A DNA stretch of 64,000 nucleotides from Paracamarosporium sp. OC-R06-R3 (GCA_019828545.1 JACVRA010000073.1:648296-712295); one strand, 5' to 3'. Shown: positions 34,314 through 46,522, counted from the stretch's first letter. The notes: generated from the sequence alone by a model not told the origin. Made by a program: numbers and translations.

Positions 34314-35302
34314 ATGCAAGAAAATCCTATGACTTCCACTCCGTACTCAGGCTCCGGAGTCTCAGACGCAGAAAAGCTGGAGTCTCAGCCAGCTCCTAGC
34401 TCTGAGGGATTCAATGCTCTCACTGTACGGGAACGCCTTTCCACGCACTTCTCCGGCAACGTCGAAACCAAAGCTGGCTATATACCGCTTCTAATATGCT
34501 GTTTCGTAACTGGACTCACCGATGGGACCGTATACAACGGTAAGAATATGAGCGCAGTACTCGCGCTTGGATGATACTAATAGTCCCACTTTAGCATATG
34601 GTACTTTTGTCTCAATGCAAACAGGTACGTTCTGTCGTGCCCCCAAGAAGACAGGAAACTCGTTGGTGACTAATATGGCGATTAGGCAATACCATTTTTG
34701 TTGCACTCGGTACTTCGGGCCAGAACAACAGACCGTATGGTTGGGCTCGTTCTCTCTGCTCGATTGGATGTTTCGCTATCGGTTGTATCACCTTCGCAAG
34801 GCTGCACAAACTCATCGGCGGCGGTCGGCTGCGTCGCACCGTTTTGACTTCCTTCGCGTTACAGACTATCTGCGTTGTCATTGCGGCTGCTATCATCCAG
34901 AGTGGTATCATTGACGGGCAATATCCATCGATCCGGGATCCCCAAGATGTCAACTTTACGGAATTGGCGGCAGTAGCGCTGCTGAGCTTTCAGGCTGCCG
35001 GTCAGATCGTCAACAGTCGTGGCCTAGGTGTAGGTGAGGTACCTACTGTGGTCATCACGAGTCTAGTGTGTGACCTGGTGAGCGACGAGTTGCTTTTCGC
35101 AGGATTGACTAAGAATGGCAAACGCAACCGAAGGTTTATCGGATTTGTGCTCACCTTGCTGGGTGGCATTACTGGAGGCTGGATATCCAAGTCCACAGGG
35201 CAAGTCGATCCTTGTCTCTGGTTTGTAGCCGCTATCAAGGCATGTATTACCCTATACTGGATCGGAATAATACCGTTGCAGAGAATGATGAGGGGAGGCT
35301 AA
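34314..35302 (+). CDS. DUF1275 (YoaK-like) membrane protein
   Basis: Three exons, 34314-34539, 34595-34624 (30 bp) and 34686-35302, give 290 residues. The tiny middle exon supplies AYGTFVSMQT and joins to GNTIFVALGTSGQ, matching the family core FVSMQTGNTIF. Six or so membrane helices follow: PLLICCFVTGLTDG, FARLHKLIGG, TSFALQTICVVIAAAII, LAAVALLSFQAAGQIVNSR, FVLTLLGGITGGWI and FVAAIKACITLYWIGII. The hydrophilic N-terminus faces the cytosol. The molecular function of the family is unknown; integral membrane location is sure. Confidence 0.9.
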
Positions 35303-36205
35303 GTGCGTTTGGGGTGCATCATCCGTAAAGGACTAGGGTGTAGCCCTACCCAGGTTTAACCGAATGGTCTTTCGGCTTAGGAGGAAAACCCTTTTATCTC
35401 TTTGTTTGGCAAAATTTGAAGAATGATGCTGGCGCTACTCTATAATGCTTCCTATAGAACTCGTTGACGATCTTACGTGAATAAGAATCTCTTTGTTCAC
35501 ACGACCAGTAGATAATACTATCCTTTTTATTGCAGCGTACTGAACGAAGTGTAACTAATTTTTCGATAATACAAATCTCGAAGGCCAGGCTGTGAGATCG
35601 CAGTTACAAATGGGATACAACTGTAATATCAATGATGTGGCGTTAACATCGCTACCGCTTGCAGAGAGAGTAACCGATCTACACCGGCAACAGGATTGCG
35701 TAAGATAAATTGCATATATTTGTGCAAATAACAAGAGAACCAGTGTTATAGTGTAGGAAACTGCGCTACAAGCATGGATCGAGCCGGTCTGGACTTAGAT
35801 ATATCTAGCGGGAAAATCCGAACGTCCTGTATCCATATCAAAGCTATTACTTTTGGTCTGTGGTATATGTAGGATATACAACGTTGAACAAGACATCGCT
35901 CAACTCCTCGACCATCTCTTCACATAATTTACCGGAGAAAATTGATGTCATATCCTTCCGCACACCTACTCTTGTCAAGATCTCGATGTTCTCATCGACA
36001 GTCCAGATCGGACTCATGAGATGTTCATACGTTTTTGTCAATCGCAACACATTTGATAACCGTATCGCGACTTCTTGGATACACCTGATACCTAGTATCA
36101 CAGTGAGCACAACGTGAATCATCACCAATATAGAAGATAACTAACCACAATCACGAATGCTTCCCACTTTAACCTGATTAGCGTTTTAAAAACAGGGAGG
36201 TACAT
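35303..36205. other. Intergenic, no gene called
   Basis: 903 bp. A minus-strand 93-codon frame at 35847-36128 (contains EEMVEELSDVLFNVV) could be a further 3' exon of the DUF4238 gene or an unrelated short frame; no splice path was convincing. Confidence 0.4.
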
Positions 36206-38235
36206 TTATAATATCTCACCAGGAGAAAATGTCAGCTGAGTGATCTTTCGTGCACGTTCCAGACCTATCTCGTCAAAAGTAAAATGGGAAGAAGGGTTAA
36301 GACCTGGATTTAGTTTGTGTTGTATATCTTGCATAACTGTGAGATGCAGAAGGAGGCCAAGACATTCCGGCCGTACAACATGGCTAACTGCATAGAGTAA
36401 ATAGAAAGACGCTATAGTTGGACGGCGGTTGTTTTACCTTTCGCAATTACATCCTCCGGTCCGTCCATGGCTTCATGAGAAGCAAGAATTTCATCCAGTT
36501 TTCCCGGTGACCCCAGCGACATGATACGGAGTGACTTGAGATACATCCAGAGGCGACGGGGAGGGAGCTGGCAAAAGATATCTCTTAGGTTATTGCGAAC
36601 TCTCTCCCTTATCGCTTCATGGAATCCTTGAGTTGCAACATCGATCTTGATCCTCAAGAAACGCATCTTTCCCATTTGATCTAGGTCGGTAAAAAGAGTA
36701 CTACGACTCCCCCCTAATTTTGTAAGGTTCATCCAGTAGAGTAGCAATAGTTAATACATACCAAGTATATTGTACAGCTGCATGAATTCTGATGGTCGCT
36801 CAGGCAGATTCTCAAGCATCTCTTTTCGCAACCTCTCCAAGGAGTCTTCCCTCAATCGCTCCATGTCAATCATCTCCGGCACTTCCTGGTACAATAGACC
36901 TACGGTCGAACCCAAAGATTTAGTGATGGTCTCGAGCTTCTTTAAGAAAGCGAGTCGTGGATCATTGTCATTACCAAGAACCACTTTGTAGCCTCGATCA
37001 ACAGGCAGCTGAAGATAAAATTCTAGCGATCTTTTTAGGGAAGGTTTGGAATTGAACCCAATTGCTGAAGTCAGATATGCATTTTCTAGCAGTATGCAAT
37101 TAATTCTGTTGGTTTGGTCCGTGTTTATCTTGGTGAACGGGAACGTGAACTGGTGGTAAGAGCGTCGAGAACCATCTTCACCCGGTAGGAGCTGTATTCC
37201 TTCGGGGAGAACTTGGCTGTACGAGTTGCGCGGTTTTCCTAAAGGTAGATCTTCAAGCGTTGACCCGGCCGTGGTAGGATTGAGATGATACCTACGGTTA
37301 CATTCATACATGTCTCTTCTCCACGCTTTGACTTTTCCATCGGTGTCTTCCTCGGCAATCGGTAGTAGTGCGCTTCTTAGGACTAGCATGATTTTTGGGG
37401 TGACCGGACTAAATTCATGGTATGAAGTCCAGGAGATAACTTCATATTCGCCAGTTTTCTGATTCAGTACGGTACTGTTTGGCCCTTCATGAACGTTATA
37501 GCAGTTTTCTGTTAAGATAAACTCATCGACCGGGTCGCAAGGTGTACAGATGGCCAGATAATACCACTCCATATGCATAATGAACCACGTCGCATCGTGA
37601 GGGTAGATATTGTCGACCAATTCTTTTTTCCACTTCCCTTCCAAATCTAGTTCGAGATCTAGAATGGCTTTGATGCTGTCAAACCATACGTCGACTGGAT
37701 TTCGATACCCCTTCTCCCGCATATACGACTTGAATGGACCTGCATCGTTTTCAATGTATTCACCAGATTCATCGCCATGAAAGCGCCGATAAAAGCCAGG
37801 TCCGCGGTATTTCAGGACGAAGAGAAATTTTCGCAGCATATCTCTTTGTTGACGCGACATTGAGACACCAGATTTCCCACTTTCAAATGCTTTTCGAATA
37901 TCAGCTATGACTAAGCTGACTTGATTTTCGAGTTTGCCAATCTCTTCTTCCAGATTATAGCTGTCAGATGCATTTGAAACATCTCGGTACATATCCATCA
38001 GTCCAAACGTGCGTCGGACCGGTGACTCCAACAGACGCGGTGATTCACCATTTAAATCTATAATATTCAGAACTAGAGCCCCTGGATAAAGTTTGGGCTC
38101 TTTGTTCTTCTTCTTACGCCGTGAAGCAGCATTGTTGTAGCTTTGTGGAGGACGGTATTTATGAGAGAAGTTTCGAATGATAAACTGTGGTATGAAATGA
38201 TGATATTGGTTTTGCGAGCTTTGGGACGAGATCAT
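36206..38235 (-). CDS. DUF4238 family protein
   Basis: Three exons on the minus strand, 38235-36762, 36713-36438 and 36387-36206, give 643 residues. The N-terminal QYHHFIPQFIIRNFSHK is the DUF4238 signature, followed by the DMYRDVSNAS and LEEEIGKLENQ segments and EFILTENCYNVHEGP near the middle. The 48-bp intron 1 restores YNILGGSRSTLFTDLDQMGKM, and intron 2 restores a reading frame through VSHVVRPECLGLLLH. The role of the family is unknown; in bacteria it is widespread, and fungal copies are often expanded. The extreme C-terminus (SPGEIL then stop) could change if a further intron is used. No adjacent partner gene suggests a function. Confidence 0.82.
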
Positions 38236-39702
38236 TCTGACTTGAAAGGCGGCTCGAATGGATTCGACAGTGGTTACCCGATCTAGTGCAGCACAGGTGT
38301 TTGAGGGAGCTCCTGAGATTCTTTCTGCTAATTAATACTTTTATCACAGTGCCACGTCGCTTGTGACCAGGGCTTTCAGCTTTATGCGAGGTATTTGCCA
38401 ACGTTGCTGACGCTGCTGACGTTGCTGCGGGGTAGGTAATGTGATCAGCGTCAATTACGCATAAGAATAGTTCTGCCCATGATCCGACGCAGGAGAAGAG
38501 AATACGACGGTGTGCTTGAAAAACAGAGTGTGTGATGCAATCTGACGTCGACGCTCTTCTCAAGTGCCCAAGAACCCAACGACTCCGGCGCAAGGTGCCA
38601 CTTACCGTCGAAGGTCCTGCTGCGGTGTGCAGGATGCATAACCTACGATCGTTCGTGCCTGTGGTTTATCGCGAGGCTGAAGGTAGGTTACGGAATAACA
38701 ATATAGCGCATCTGCAATACGTAAGGGGAAGTTATCGTTCTGAGCGAACCTATGGCTAGAGAGATCGACCCTTCGGTAGAAAGACAGACTTAAATGCCTG
38801 GTCTGTTACAGGGCGGACGGCCCGGGTCGATCCCGCCCGCTCCGCCCTCGCCCTCGCCCTCGCCCTTAGCCAGGGCTCGCGGCTGAGATGCGCTAAGGAC
38901 GCATCAAGATAATCGCGCCTCAGCCCAGAGCAGCTGCGATTAGGTAATGGCGATAGGCGACCAAGCAGAGCAGGCGACGAGGCTGAGCAGCAACAAGCAT
39001 TGTTGCTGGATTGCTAGGCTCTCAAGCTATCATTTCGCACTTCCACAAGCCTGCCTCTGGCACGACTCCCCTGTCACATAACATTAGCTTCTTGTAGCTT
39101 AGCTCCTCCGCACTGACTATCATCCTTGGCTTGTTCTACAACTCGGTGTTATCTTCTGTTACGTACGTCAAGATCAACAAGAAACCCCTCTACTTTTATC
39201 GCTCGCGTATCGCCTCCCAATACTCACAAATACTCTTTCGTTACATGTGCCACGTGATACTAGTGTTTTAGCACGTCCTTTATAGCTCTAGAGTGCTGAA
39301 TTAGTAGCTCCGGTCGTCTACAATTTGTAGACTACTACATCACGTGTCAATCCAATCTCTCAGATATCCAGGGCTCGAGTAGTAGAGAAGCCGCTGTTGG
39401 TTGCTGCGAAGACGGTAGAGCTTAGTTCTGATTGCGGAAAGTGATCGATTAGGCTAGTAGCTCGTGCCGCGGACGGTGCGACAGTCGCCACCTGTGTTTT
39501 TTCTACGGCATCAAAGATCAGCACCCATTGCCATACATTCGCTCGAATCAGGCGATATTTGACCTGCTCAACCGCCTTCTCGTGCATTACCCACTCATAC
39601 AGCAACAAGGCTGAGGCTAGGATGCGACACAAAGGCTCGAAATTAAGCGAGCGACTCCGCATCAAAGAACATAACCAGTCTTGAGAGGCTACAGTGCTCA
39701 TA
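38236..39702. other. Intergenic with short repeats
   Basis: Contains a GCCCTC hexamer array (38844-38867) and a perfect short hairpin (GTCTACAA, one base, TTGTAGAC) near 39315-39331. No gene is called. A minus-strand 160-codon frame at 39360-39842 overlaps the secreted-protein gene in another frame; its first half is probably chance. Confidence 0.45.
38844..38867. repeat. GCCCTC hexamer microsatellite
   Basis: Four near-perfect GCCCTC units in noncoding DNA. Confidence 0.7.
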
Positions 39703-40251
39703 TTATCGCAAAGGGATGAACGAGCAATGCAAAGAACAGAGAATATTGACCACCCGTGAAGGCTTAATAGGCACAATACACTCACATGAGAAAACTGTGA
39801 CGAAGCCAGGCGGGGGGAAACAGGTCTCTTGAATCGTGTCAATTCGTACTATAAAGCGCGCATGCGCACATATATATCCTAGAAGTGCATTCTGTTGGCT
39901 TTCTGTACCGGTTCCATAATCCCGATTATCCAATATGCAGACCATGGCCCTAGCCCCACCACGCCAGTACTTGTGGGATGGGTCCTTAGTAGCAGGACGT
40001 CTGATATTCTGGTCAGAACAGTATTCTCTAATAACTAAATAGACATGCAACAAAACAGACATGGGGCTATTTACCGTAGAATTGCTATTAATAATGCATC
40101 CGGATCCGCATTTTTCGCCCTTCGGGCATTCTCTAATGCCACCGTTCCAAACGCACCATTCCTCGATTAGGTGGTGGCAAGTACCAATGTTAACGGCGGC
40201 TCCAAGCTGAAAAGCCGCTGTGAAAGTCAATGCAAGAGTGAAAAGCTTCAT
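39703..40251 (-). CDS. Small secreted cysteine-rich protein, unknown function
   Basis: One frame of 182 residues beginning with a signal peptide (MKLFTLALTFTAAFQLGAAV). The region after it is dense in cysteine: TCHHLIEEWC, ECPKGEKCGSGC, REYCSDQ, AMVCILD, YICAH, ETCFPPPG. The segment TVNSPMSVLLHVYLV begins with GTAAAT and ends near TTTAG, so it could be a 40-bp intron, but removing it shifts the frame away from the cysteines; the unspliced frame is kept. The C-terminus may end earlier through a GTGAGT donor after VFS. No domain recognised. A secreted, disulfide-bonded protein; effector-like by size and composition. Confidence 0.6.
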   Translation of the reverse strand: MKLFTLALTFTAAFQLGAAVNIGTCHHLIEEWCVWNGGIRECPKGEKCGSGCIINSNSTVNSPMSVLLHVYLVIREYCSDQNIRRPATKDPSHKYWRGGARAMVCILDNRDYGTGTESQQNALLGYICAHARFIVRIDTIQETCFPPPGFVTVFSCECIVPIKPSRVVNILCSLHCSFIPLR

Positions 40252-42374
40252 GGCGGAATGTGGCGGAGAGTTTAGATTGGTTCAGCGAAAAATCCGAGCG
40301 CGAATGTTGTAGTATATCCTGGAAGTCTAGTATCATCTACTTAAGAACTAACAGCCGCATTTATGTACACTTATGATTCCAGTACGGGAACTGTCCGTCG
40401 GGTACACCGTAAATAGTCAAAGGTGGATGTTGTAGGAGGCCTAATAAGCATATACTAGAATGCTGACGCCGCGCACCGTAGACAGAATTTGCTATCGTAA
40501 ACTCTACCATCATAGGTAATGCCAAGAACTGCCGTTACATTGATGGATGTTATCTCAACTTATTCTATAACCCACGTGTCGCTGTTACAATCGCCCAGTC
40601 GTCTACCTCCATGCTCAAGGCCGTATGGTATCGTGCGATAGGGGCAAGAAGGATCCCCAACACATCTCAAATCCTGTTTCTCCAGAGACATTGCTACATC
40701 GTTAAAAGAAGATTGTATAGACGAGGTCGGTCCGTACTCTAATCCTGTGCTTTTGTTCATTATATCTTGATCACAATGTCTGAACGCCTATGAATACTTG
40801 GATCTATGGTTGACGACCGAAGATAGCTACGGCATAGTGCCAAAGGCTCGGCGGTTCGGCTTTGCAACCTTGGCCATAGTCACACATGCCAGCATAGCCA
40901 ATGATGACCTGTGTTTTAGAAAGGCGGGGCTGGCTGAAAGGAATGTCATGATTAATCAATTACAGTTTCGATCTTTCACGGTTTGGAGCCTAGAGCCGAC
41001 CCGCCACGTCCAACACCCACTCGGTCTCTGACGGTATCTGTTACTAAGAAGTAACGCTCTGTTACTGTATATAGTAGTGGTGTCAGGCTGTTTAACGTTA
41101 AAATTAATATACTCTGCCTAATTTAGTACGCAGTACAGATATTCGTCCTACTCTGTTCGCGATGGTAGCCGCATCATGCTAATAGTTGTACGGGATATCC
41201 GTAGTGGTCAATGATGGAACTGAATTTGATTAAGACAGAAAGCCATTTTCCTCTCTTTCGATCTAAATGAATTTCTGAAGATTTGGCACTGATTAAAGTG
41301 TTATGCTAGAGCTAACCTAGGGCATTTTTTACAATTAGTGCAAAAGTCAAACTCACACAAGATATGCTATACGGTACCTCGGAAAGAACACTGTATCTGT
41401 CAGTATACTGTATATGTATCACTATGAGGGGTTTTTATAGCTAAAAGGTTTGACAATAAGGGGGAGTGTTTTGCCCATGCACTCAGGAGTATCTGTCAAT
41501 GCTGGTGGTTTCTCAGTGTTCTTCGTGAAAAGGTGTAGAATATGAACAGTTGAGAAACATGGACTGGGCATCGGAGTAGTTGGTTTAGTGCATTCACGCT
41601 AAGCAGGGATAGTAGTCCTCGCGAACTATTGCAGGTGTAGAGATTTGGGGTCCGCATCGGAACTCGGCATCGTTCTGAATCAAGATCCCGCGATCCTGCC
41701 CCTAAACGATGATGTGTCGCTCTGACAGGAATAGGAATTCCGGATTGAGGAAGTTTTTCTTTTTGGTTGTATTTCAATTGTAGCGTTACCATAACATGGG
41801 AATTCGATCTCTATCATACTCTGTGTAATACTAAAAGTCCTCTCTTATTTCTACATTCATTAACAATAGTTCGGGTTTAATTGAGATCTACTCTCCTATT
41901 TTCCGGGAGATCGTTACCCTCTAGAGGCGCTTCCCAGCTTGGCAACAGATCCTACAGCGCTAGTTCATAAGGCTGAGCTTAATGTCTAGGCTACTTCAAC
42001 ATCACAGTCGCAATGTGCTACTCTTTTATTCCATCCATAGTCTTTTCATGATCGCTAGTCTGCCTCAAATGGAAAACGATGGAAAACGCGTCGGAATACC
42101 TTCTAAACGAAGGGTGATCGACATTGGCGTCGTGTGATGGCAAGTCCACAATATTGTCTATCATCACGAGGCACTCACTACGTCATGAAGGAAGGCAGAG
42201 TAGGGGTCTGGTGCAATAGTAGAGAGTGAACATAAATAGAGAGACGGCTCGTTGGTTAGAGTGTCCATAACCACAGCCACTGCATATCCTTCACTGAACA
42301 TCCCTAAACTTGAACGTTTACGCGCCAAACAACTTCCGATCTTACTCCACATCACCAAAGACTTCAACCGCACC
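40252..42374. other. Intergenic, no gene seen
   Basis: 2.1 kb with only short frames, including a 66-codon minus-strand frame at 40560-40760 that I do not recognise. The stretch 41040-41480 is AT-rich. Confidence 0.5.
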
Positions 42375-42944
42375 ATGAAAACCTCCACCTTCCTCGCTCT
42401 TGCCTCCAGCGTTCTACCCTCCCTCGCCGCCCCCCAATTTGAGGTTTTAAATGTAGAACGCAACGTAGAACGCCAAGTTTCAATCGGCTGGTCTATTTGG
42501 ATTGGAGTGCGCTCAGGACTCGCCGTGTGCGCTGCGATCCCGCCACCCTGCACTTTGCAAACGACGTGGGTTGTTCCCAACGACCTAGACAACATCTGCG
42601 ACCGGTTCGGTACGGGCTCGCCCTTCCCACAGCCCTCGAGTGATGTGCAGTACTGCGACATCGAGTTCGGTGACGTCGATTTCTGCAACGGGGATCTGTT
42701 TCACATGGGTAAAGTTGAGGACAGCGACTGCGGCCTCGACGGCGGAGAGGAAGTGCGCTTCGCAGGATTGTTCGACGCGGACAATAATCTTGTTGGGTCG
42801 TGCTCAAAGGCCTACTCAGATCTTGGCAATGGTCAGGAGTGCGCAGAAGAGAGTGGAAGCTCTGTACTAAAGTCCTTACTCAAATGTACCGTTGATTACG
42901 CCCCTGGCCGCTGCAATGCTATCGATTCCGTCATACATGGCTGA
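42375..42944 (+). CDS. Small secreted cysteine-containing protein, unknown function
   Basis: A single exon of 189 residues. The ATG at 42375 is chosen because it is followed at once by a signal peptide (MKTSTFLALASSVLPSLAAP); the open frame extends upstream without a signal. The mature protein has eleven or so cysteines, including PPPCTLQTTW, NICDRFG, QYCDIEFGDVDFC, DCGLDGGEE, GSCSKAY, QECAEESG, LKCTVDY and GRCNA. It is acidic. No domain recognised. Probably secreted; effector-like by size and cysteine content only. Confidence 0.75.
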   Translation: MKTSTFLALASSVLPSLAAPQFEVLNVERNVERQVSIGWSIWIGVRSGLAVCAAIPPPCTLQTTWVVPNDLDNICDRFGTGSPFPQPSSDVQYCDIEFGDVDFCNGDLFHMGKVEDSDCGLDGGEEVRFAGLFDADNNLVGSCSKAYSDLGNGQECAEESGSSVLKSLLKCTVDYAPGRCNAIDSVIHG

Positions 42945-44915
42945 TTCCGAGGACCACATATGTACCATTCATATAGTGGATGTTATCAGAGGGGAGACGG
43001 GCATTGGCGCAGACACACTCTCTTTATTCCCTTTTACATAGCTTATCTTGGTAACTCACCGTTTTTTACTCGAGCCGGTCATCATGGTGATGTAACCTAA
43101 CGTCATGTCAGGAGCTATGTACAAATCTTCCATCACAATGTATTTTGTCCTGGGAATATGTGTATCTACACAGTACGTATTAAATGACTATCTCAGGTAG
43201 ACTGGTGCTACATCTAGATTGCCCAAGCTCTTGCACAACAGACGGCAATCAACTTTGATCACCGTTGTCAGGGCAATAACGCGACCGCATCCGAGATTGG
43301 GTAATGTCCCCAGAATGAACTCACATAGGCCTCCAGCTCCATTCATACTGGAGTATACTTGAAAGATCGCCACTCTCCTAGCCCCAACCCAAAGTGTACT
43401 GTCTGAATATTCGGAGACGAAAAAGCTATAAATCCTCCGCCGTGGACTCTGCAAGCTGAACAACGAAGCCAAACGTGCGTCCAATCCTCTTTTGCATCCC
43501 GGCTCTGGGGAGTGGAGCGAGGAATTGGCCTATTTTGAGTAGCAAGTACGTAGATAAGACCCCTCTCCTCCTACAGATTCTTTCTCCCGATACAATCAAA
43601 TTGAACCATCGATTATGATGCACCCTCAGATTCTATGAAAAGTGTCGACCTTCCTCGCGCGATCGCAATCGTGATAGATAGAATGCGCGCCGCAACTGAT
43701 CTGATTAGCATAACAGTAGTCGACTTTGTCAGCGGCCAAGGCCCGTGGAGCCAGAACGACCCTGATGAGCTCATGCCAGTGCCTCACTTGATTCGAGGTG
43801 ATACTTATATACTTTTACGTGCTTGGTATCCTCAATCTCAGAATACCCGCCCAATATTACACGATTTTCATTTCTAATTTCTGATTTTTTGACGTTTGAG
43901 AAATTGATATTTTAGAAGGATGATTCTTTTGCCAGGATGTGTCCTAACATCGTCTAGGTGTTAAGCACCCACGACAGGGTTTAGCTACGCCCATTAGCTG
44001 CGCGTCTTTGTTATGGGCTTACTACGATCTGATGCCAGATAGCGCACAAACCTGAACACCTGCTAGTAGCTCGAATAGTTATGAGGTGTAATGTAAGTTA
44101 CGTCGGGCTCTTGAATCACACTCATGCGCGCGTAGCTTATCTTCTATAAGGACATAAGAGCACTAACCCCTGCTTTCTGCCACTACTGTATCCCTGCGAA
44201 CGTCTACCGACAGCCTCGGCAAGTACAGAGCAAGCAGAAAATACAGCCTTAGGCCATGCCTGCTAAAGTCGGGAATGCTAAGACAATTTGTGGCGAAGGT
44301 TTGAGAAGATAAGCCAGCTTAGTCCTGGGGTGGTGGCTACATAAGGCTGCTTATCATTAACTCAGATACATAGACAGCCTTAAATAGCTTTAGATAGAAT
44401 GAGCGTTATTTACTCAGGCCTATACATGCGTATGGGCCTAGTGTTGTTACTCAGCGGGTGGGGTATATTTCGGCGGGTACTCTCGCCGAGCCGATGGACC
44501 GAGGCAACGAGCCGAGACGGTTACAACAGTCATTGTTACTTCGCGCGACATCATAGTGATGCGTGATAGTTGTTCTGGCCTCCAAAGCTTAGACATGCTC
44601 AGCGATCACAGTGGCTGGCGAAAATAATGAAACTCCTTTGCAGACTAACCCCGCCCGGGAGTTCTATTATTTTCGTCGGCCACTGTGAATGATTGATTGT
44701 ATAAAAACGCGTTTGGTTCATCAATACATGAGAGAGAGAACGCCTTGTTCATGTCTATGTTTCATTCAAGGGTGTTCTGTATAATTAGTGTTAAACGTCG
44801 AATTCATCCATAGAAAGTTTTACCTCAGCTGGGCCAGGACTAAAATCGGGAGCTTTGTTTGCATTGTAATAATAAATTGGCGAAACAAACTGCAGGCCTC
44901 TAAATGCGTCAACTT
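42945..44915. other. Intergenic with a foldback hairpin
   Basis: About 2 kb without a called gene. A minus-strand frame at 43188-43484 contains GGLCEFILGT and DCRLLCKSLG and may be a remnant or exon of a small secreted protein. The inverted repeat at 44606-44688 is listed separately. Confidence 0.45.
44606..44688. repeat. Inverted repeat / foldback element, 31-bp arms
   Basis: Arms 44606-44636 and 44658-44688 are reverse complements at 27 of 31 positions, with termini TCACAGTGGC and GCCACTGTGA and a loop of about 21 bp. This is the shape of a very short MITE or a strong hairpin. No obvious target duplication was seen. Confidence 0.65.
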
Positions 44916-45938
44916 CTATTCTAACTTGCTCAGAAAGTCGGACATGATCTCGCGACGGCCTGACTTGTTGGCTTCATACGCCATTCGATAGACCAGCAGG
45001 TTGTTCCCAAACAGCATTCTAGTATCCTTCCAACCTGTAACCTTTCGGATCTTCTCACTGCTAACCCACTGGCTGTATCCAAAGATCAATCCTATCGTGG
45101 GTGGCGTCTGTTCTTTTGTGTCTTCTGGACGAACGAACCGCACTTGACCCTGAATATTATAGACTTTTTCGAGTTGCGCTATGATTTCGCCCGTGGTCTC
45201 GTATACATTGGCTGAGATATTAAAGGCCTGACCAACTACTTCATCCCGTCTAGGGTGCGTAGCCAGTGCTACATAAGCCTCGCCACAATCATCCACATGC
45301 ATGGCGTGCATGATAGCCTTTGGACTGATGGTTAACTCTAGAACCTTCCCAGTTTCTTCCAGGTCGCGCGCAACCTCGAACCATCGTCCAAAATGGCTGC
45401 TACTGTAACCGTATACATTGGTGGGCCTCAGAACCACGCCATCAAAAAGATCGGTATTCTCGAAAATCTTTTGGGAGTAAGTGGCCCGTTCATTAAGGAA
45501 GTCAAGGGAGGGCTTGACAGGCGATTCCTCTGTGTGAGGTGCCAGGTCTGACGCCCCATCGATGCCGGTGACGCCGTAGTCTTTGCATCCGGAAGTCCAG
45601 AGAACAAGAGGTCGTACTCCGTTTACGTTGCTGGTTTCGGCCAGCGAGCGTAGAAATTTGACAGCCTCGTGATAATGATCGCCATAGCCAGGTACTACCT
45701 CAGTAGCTCCCACGATGACATTGATGGTCGACGTGAATTTATATAGCTGTTCGAGTGTCGTGAGGTCAGATAGATTGCCGACGATGGGAATAATTTCAGT
45801 GCCTGCTAGCTCTGTCGCCGCTTGCTGTCGACGCACGAGACCGTACACCTGCCATCCCGCCCGCAAGAAAGCCCGCCCAATGGAAGAACCAATGTAGCCA
45901 TTGGCACCGGTAATGAATACACTTGGCCGTTCCAGCAT
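44916..45938 (-). CDS. NAD(P)-dependent epimerase/reductase (extended SDR)
   Basis: A single exon of 340 residues from MLERPSVFITGANGYIG; the open frame runs 45 codons further upstream but without family similarity, so the ATG at 45938 is preferred. The Rossmann motif TGANGYIGSS is at 10-19, and the catalytic pair lies in RATYSQKIFE (Tyr, Lys). VVLRPTNVYGYSSSHFG and AMHVDDCGEAYVALA are typical of NAD-dependent epimerase/dihydroflavonol-reductase-like proteins. It probably acts on a sugar nucleotide, aldehyde or ketone; substrate unknown. Divergent from the zinc-cluster regulator at 46523. Confidence 0.9.
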   Translation of the reverse strand: MLERPSVFITGANGYIGSSIGRAFLRAGWQVYGLVRRQQAATELAGTEIIPIVGNLSDLTTLEQLYKFTSTINVIVGATEVVPGYGDHYHEAVKFLRSLAETSNVNGVRPLVLWTSGCKDYGVTGIDGASDLAPHTEESPVKPSLDFLNERATYSQKIFENTDLFDGVVLRPTNVYGYSSSHFGRWFEVARDLEETGKVLELTISPKAIMHAMHVDDCGEAYVALATHPRRDEVVGQAFNISANVYETTGEIIAQLEKVYNIQGQVRFVRPEDTKEQTPPTIGLIFGYSQWVSSEKIRKVTGWKDTRMLFGNNLLVYRMAYEANKSGRREIMSDFLSKLE

Positions 45939-46522
45939 GGTGTTGGTGGCAGAGGTGAATGAAAGATCAACGAGAAGATCACCGCATCGATTGATGCCGT
46001 GAAGTATCAGAGGAAATGCTGAACAAATAAGCACAAGAAAATTATTTGCTCTTACGATAGGTTTTATACACACATCCGGAACGGCTGGAAGCAGTGGACC
46101 TCGTTCTCACGGAAGTTCGGGAGTGAGCCGTTGGGCCGGTTGATAAGCAACACAATTAGATCTTGACTGTGGTCTACCATAGCGACCGAAGGTGCCAGAA
46201 GTAGATTAGTGTTGCCGATCTGTAAATTGTAAGCTTTGTTGTTGACATAAGCAGGTTTGCAGCTGTGATGGCGGCTCAAGGGGAGCAGAGAACGCTCCGT
46301 CGATTAGAATTTGGTACGCAAGAAATTGTTTCTAGGTAGTATACCAAGCATGCGACTGCATTGACTGTTGTTGATCGAGATGCTCTGAATGCGTGCACTG
46401 CTCTGTGTCGGAATTACGCGACACCGACTAGCTTACTTACTTCTTGCCCAGATCCCGGTGCCTTCCTCCGACCAACCCTTCGCGTCCGATCGCTGCATGG
46501 CACTACACTTCCGTCCGTCACG
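45939..46522. promoter_or_regulatory. Divergent promoter, epimerase / zinc-cluster regulator
   Basis: 584 bp between outward-facing start codons, with no coding content recognised. Local control of the epimerase by the regulator is plausible from arrangement only. Confidence 0.4.

Noticed and set aside
39360..39842. Minus-strand 160-codon frame possibly from a transposase
   Set aside because: It overlaps the secreted-protein gene in another frame, and I could not match it to any transposase motif.
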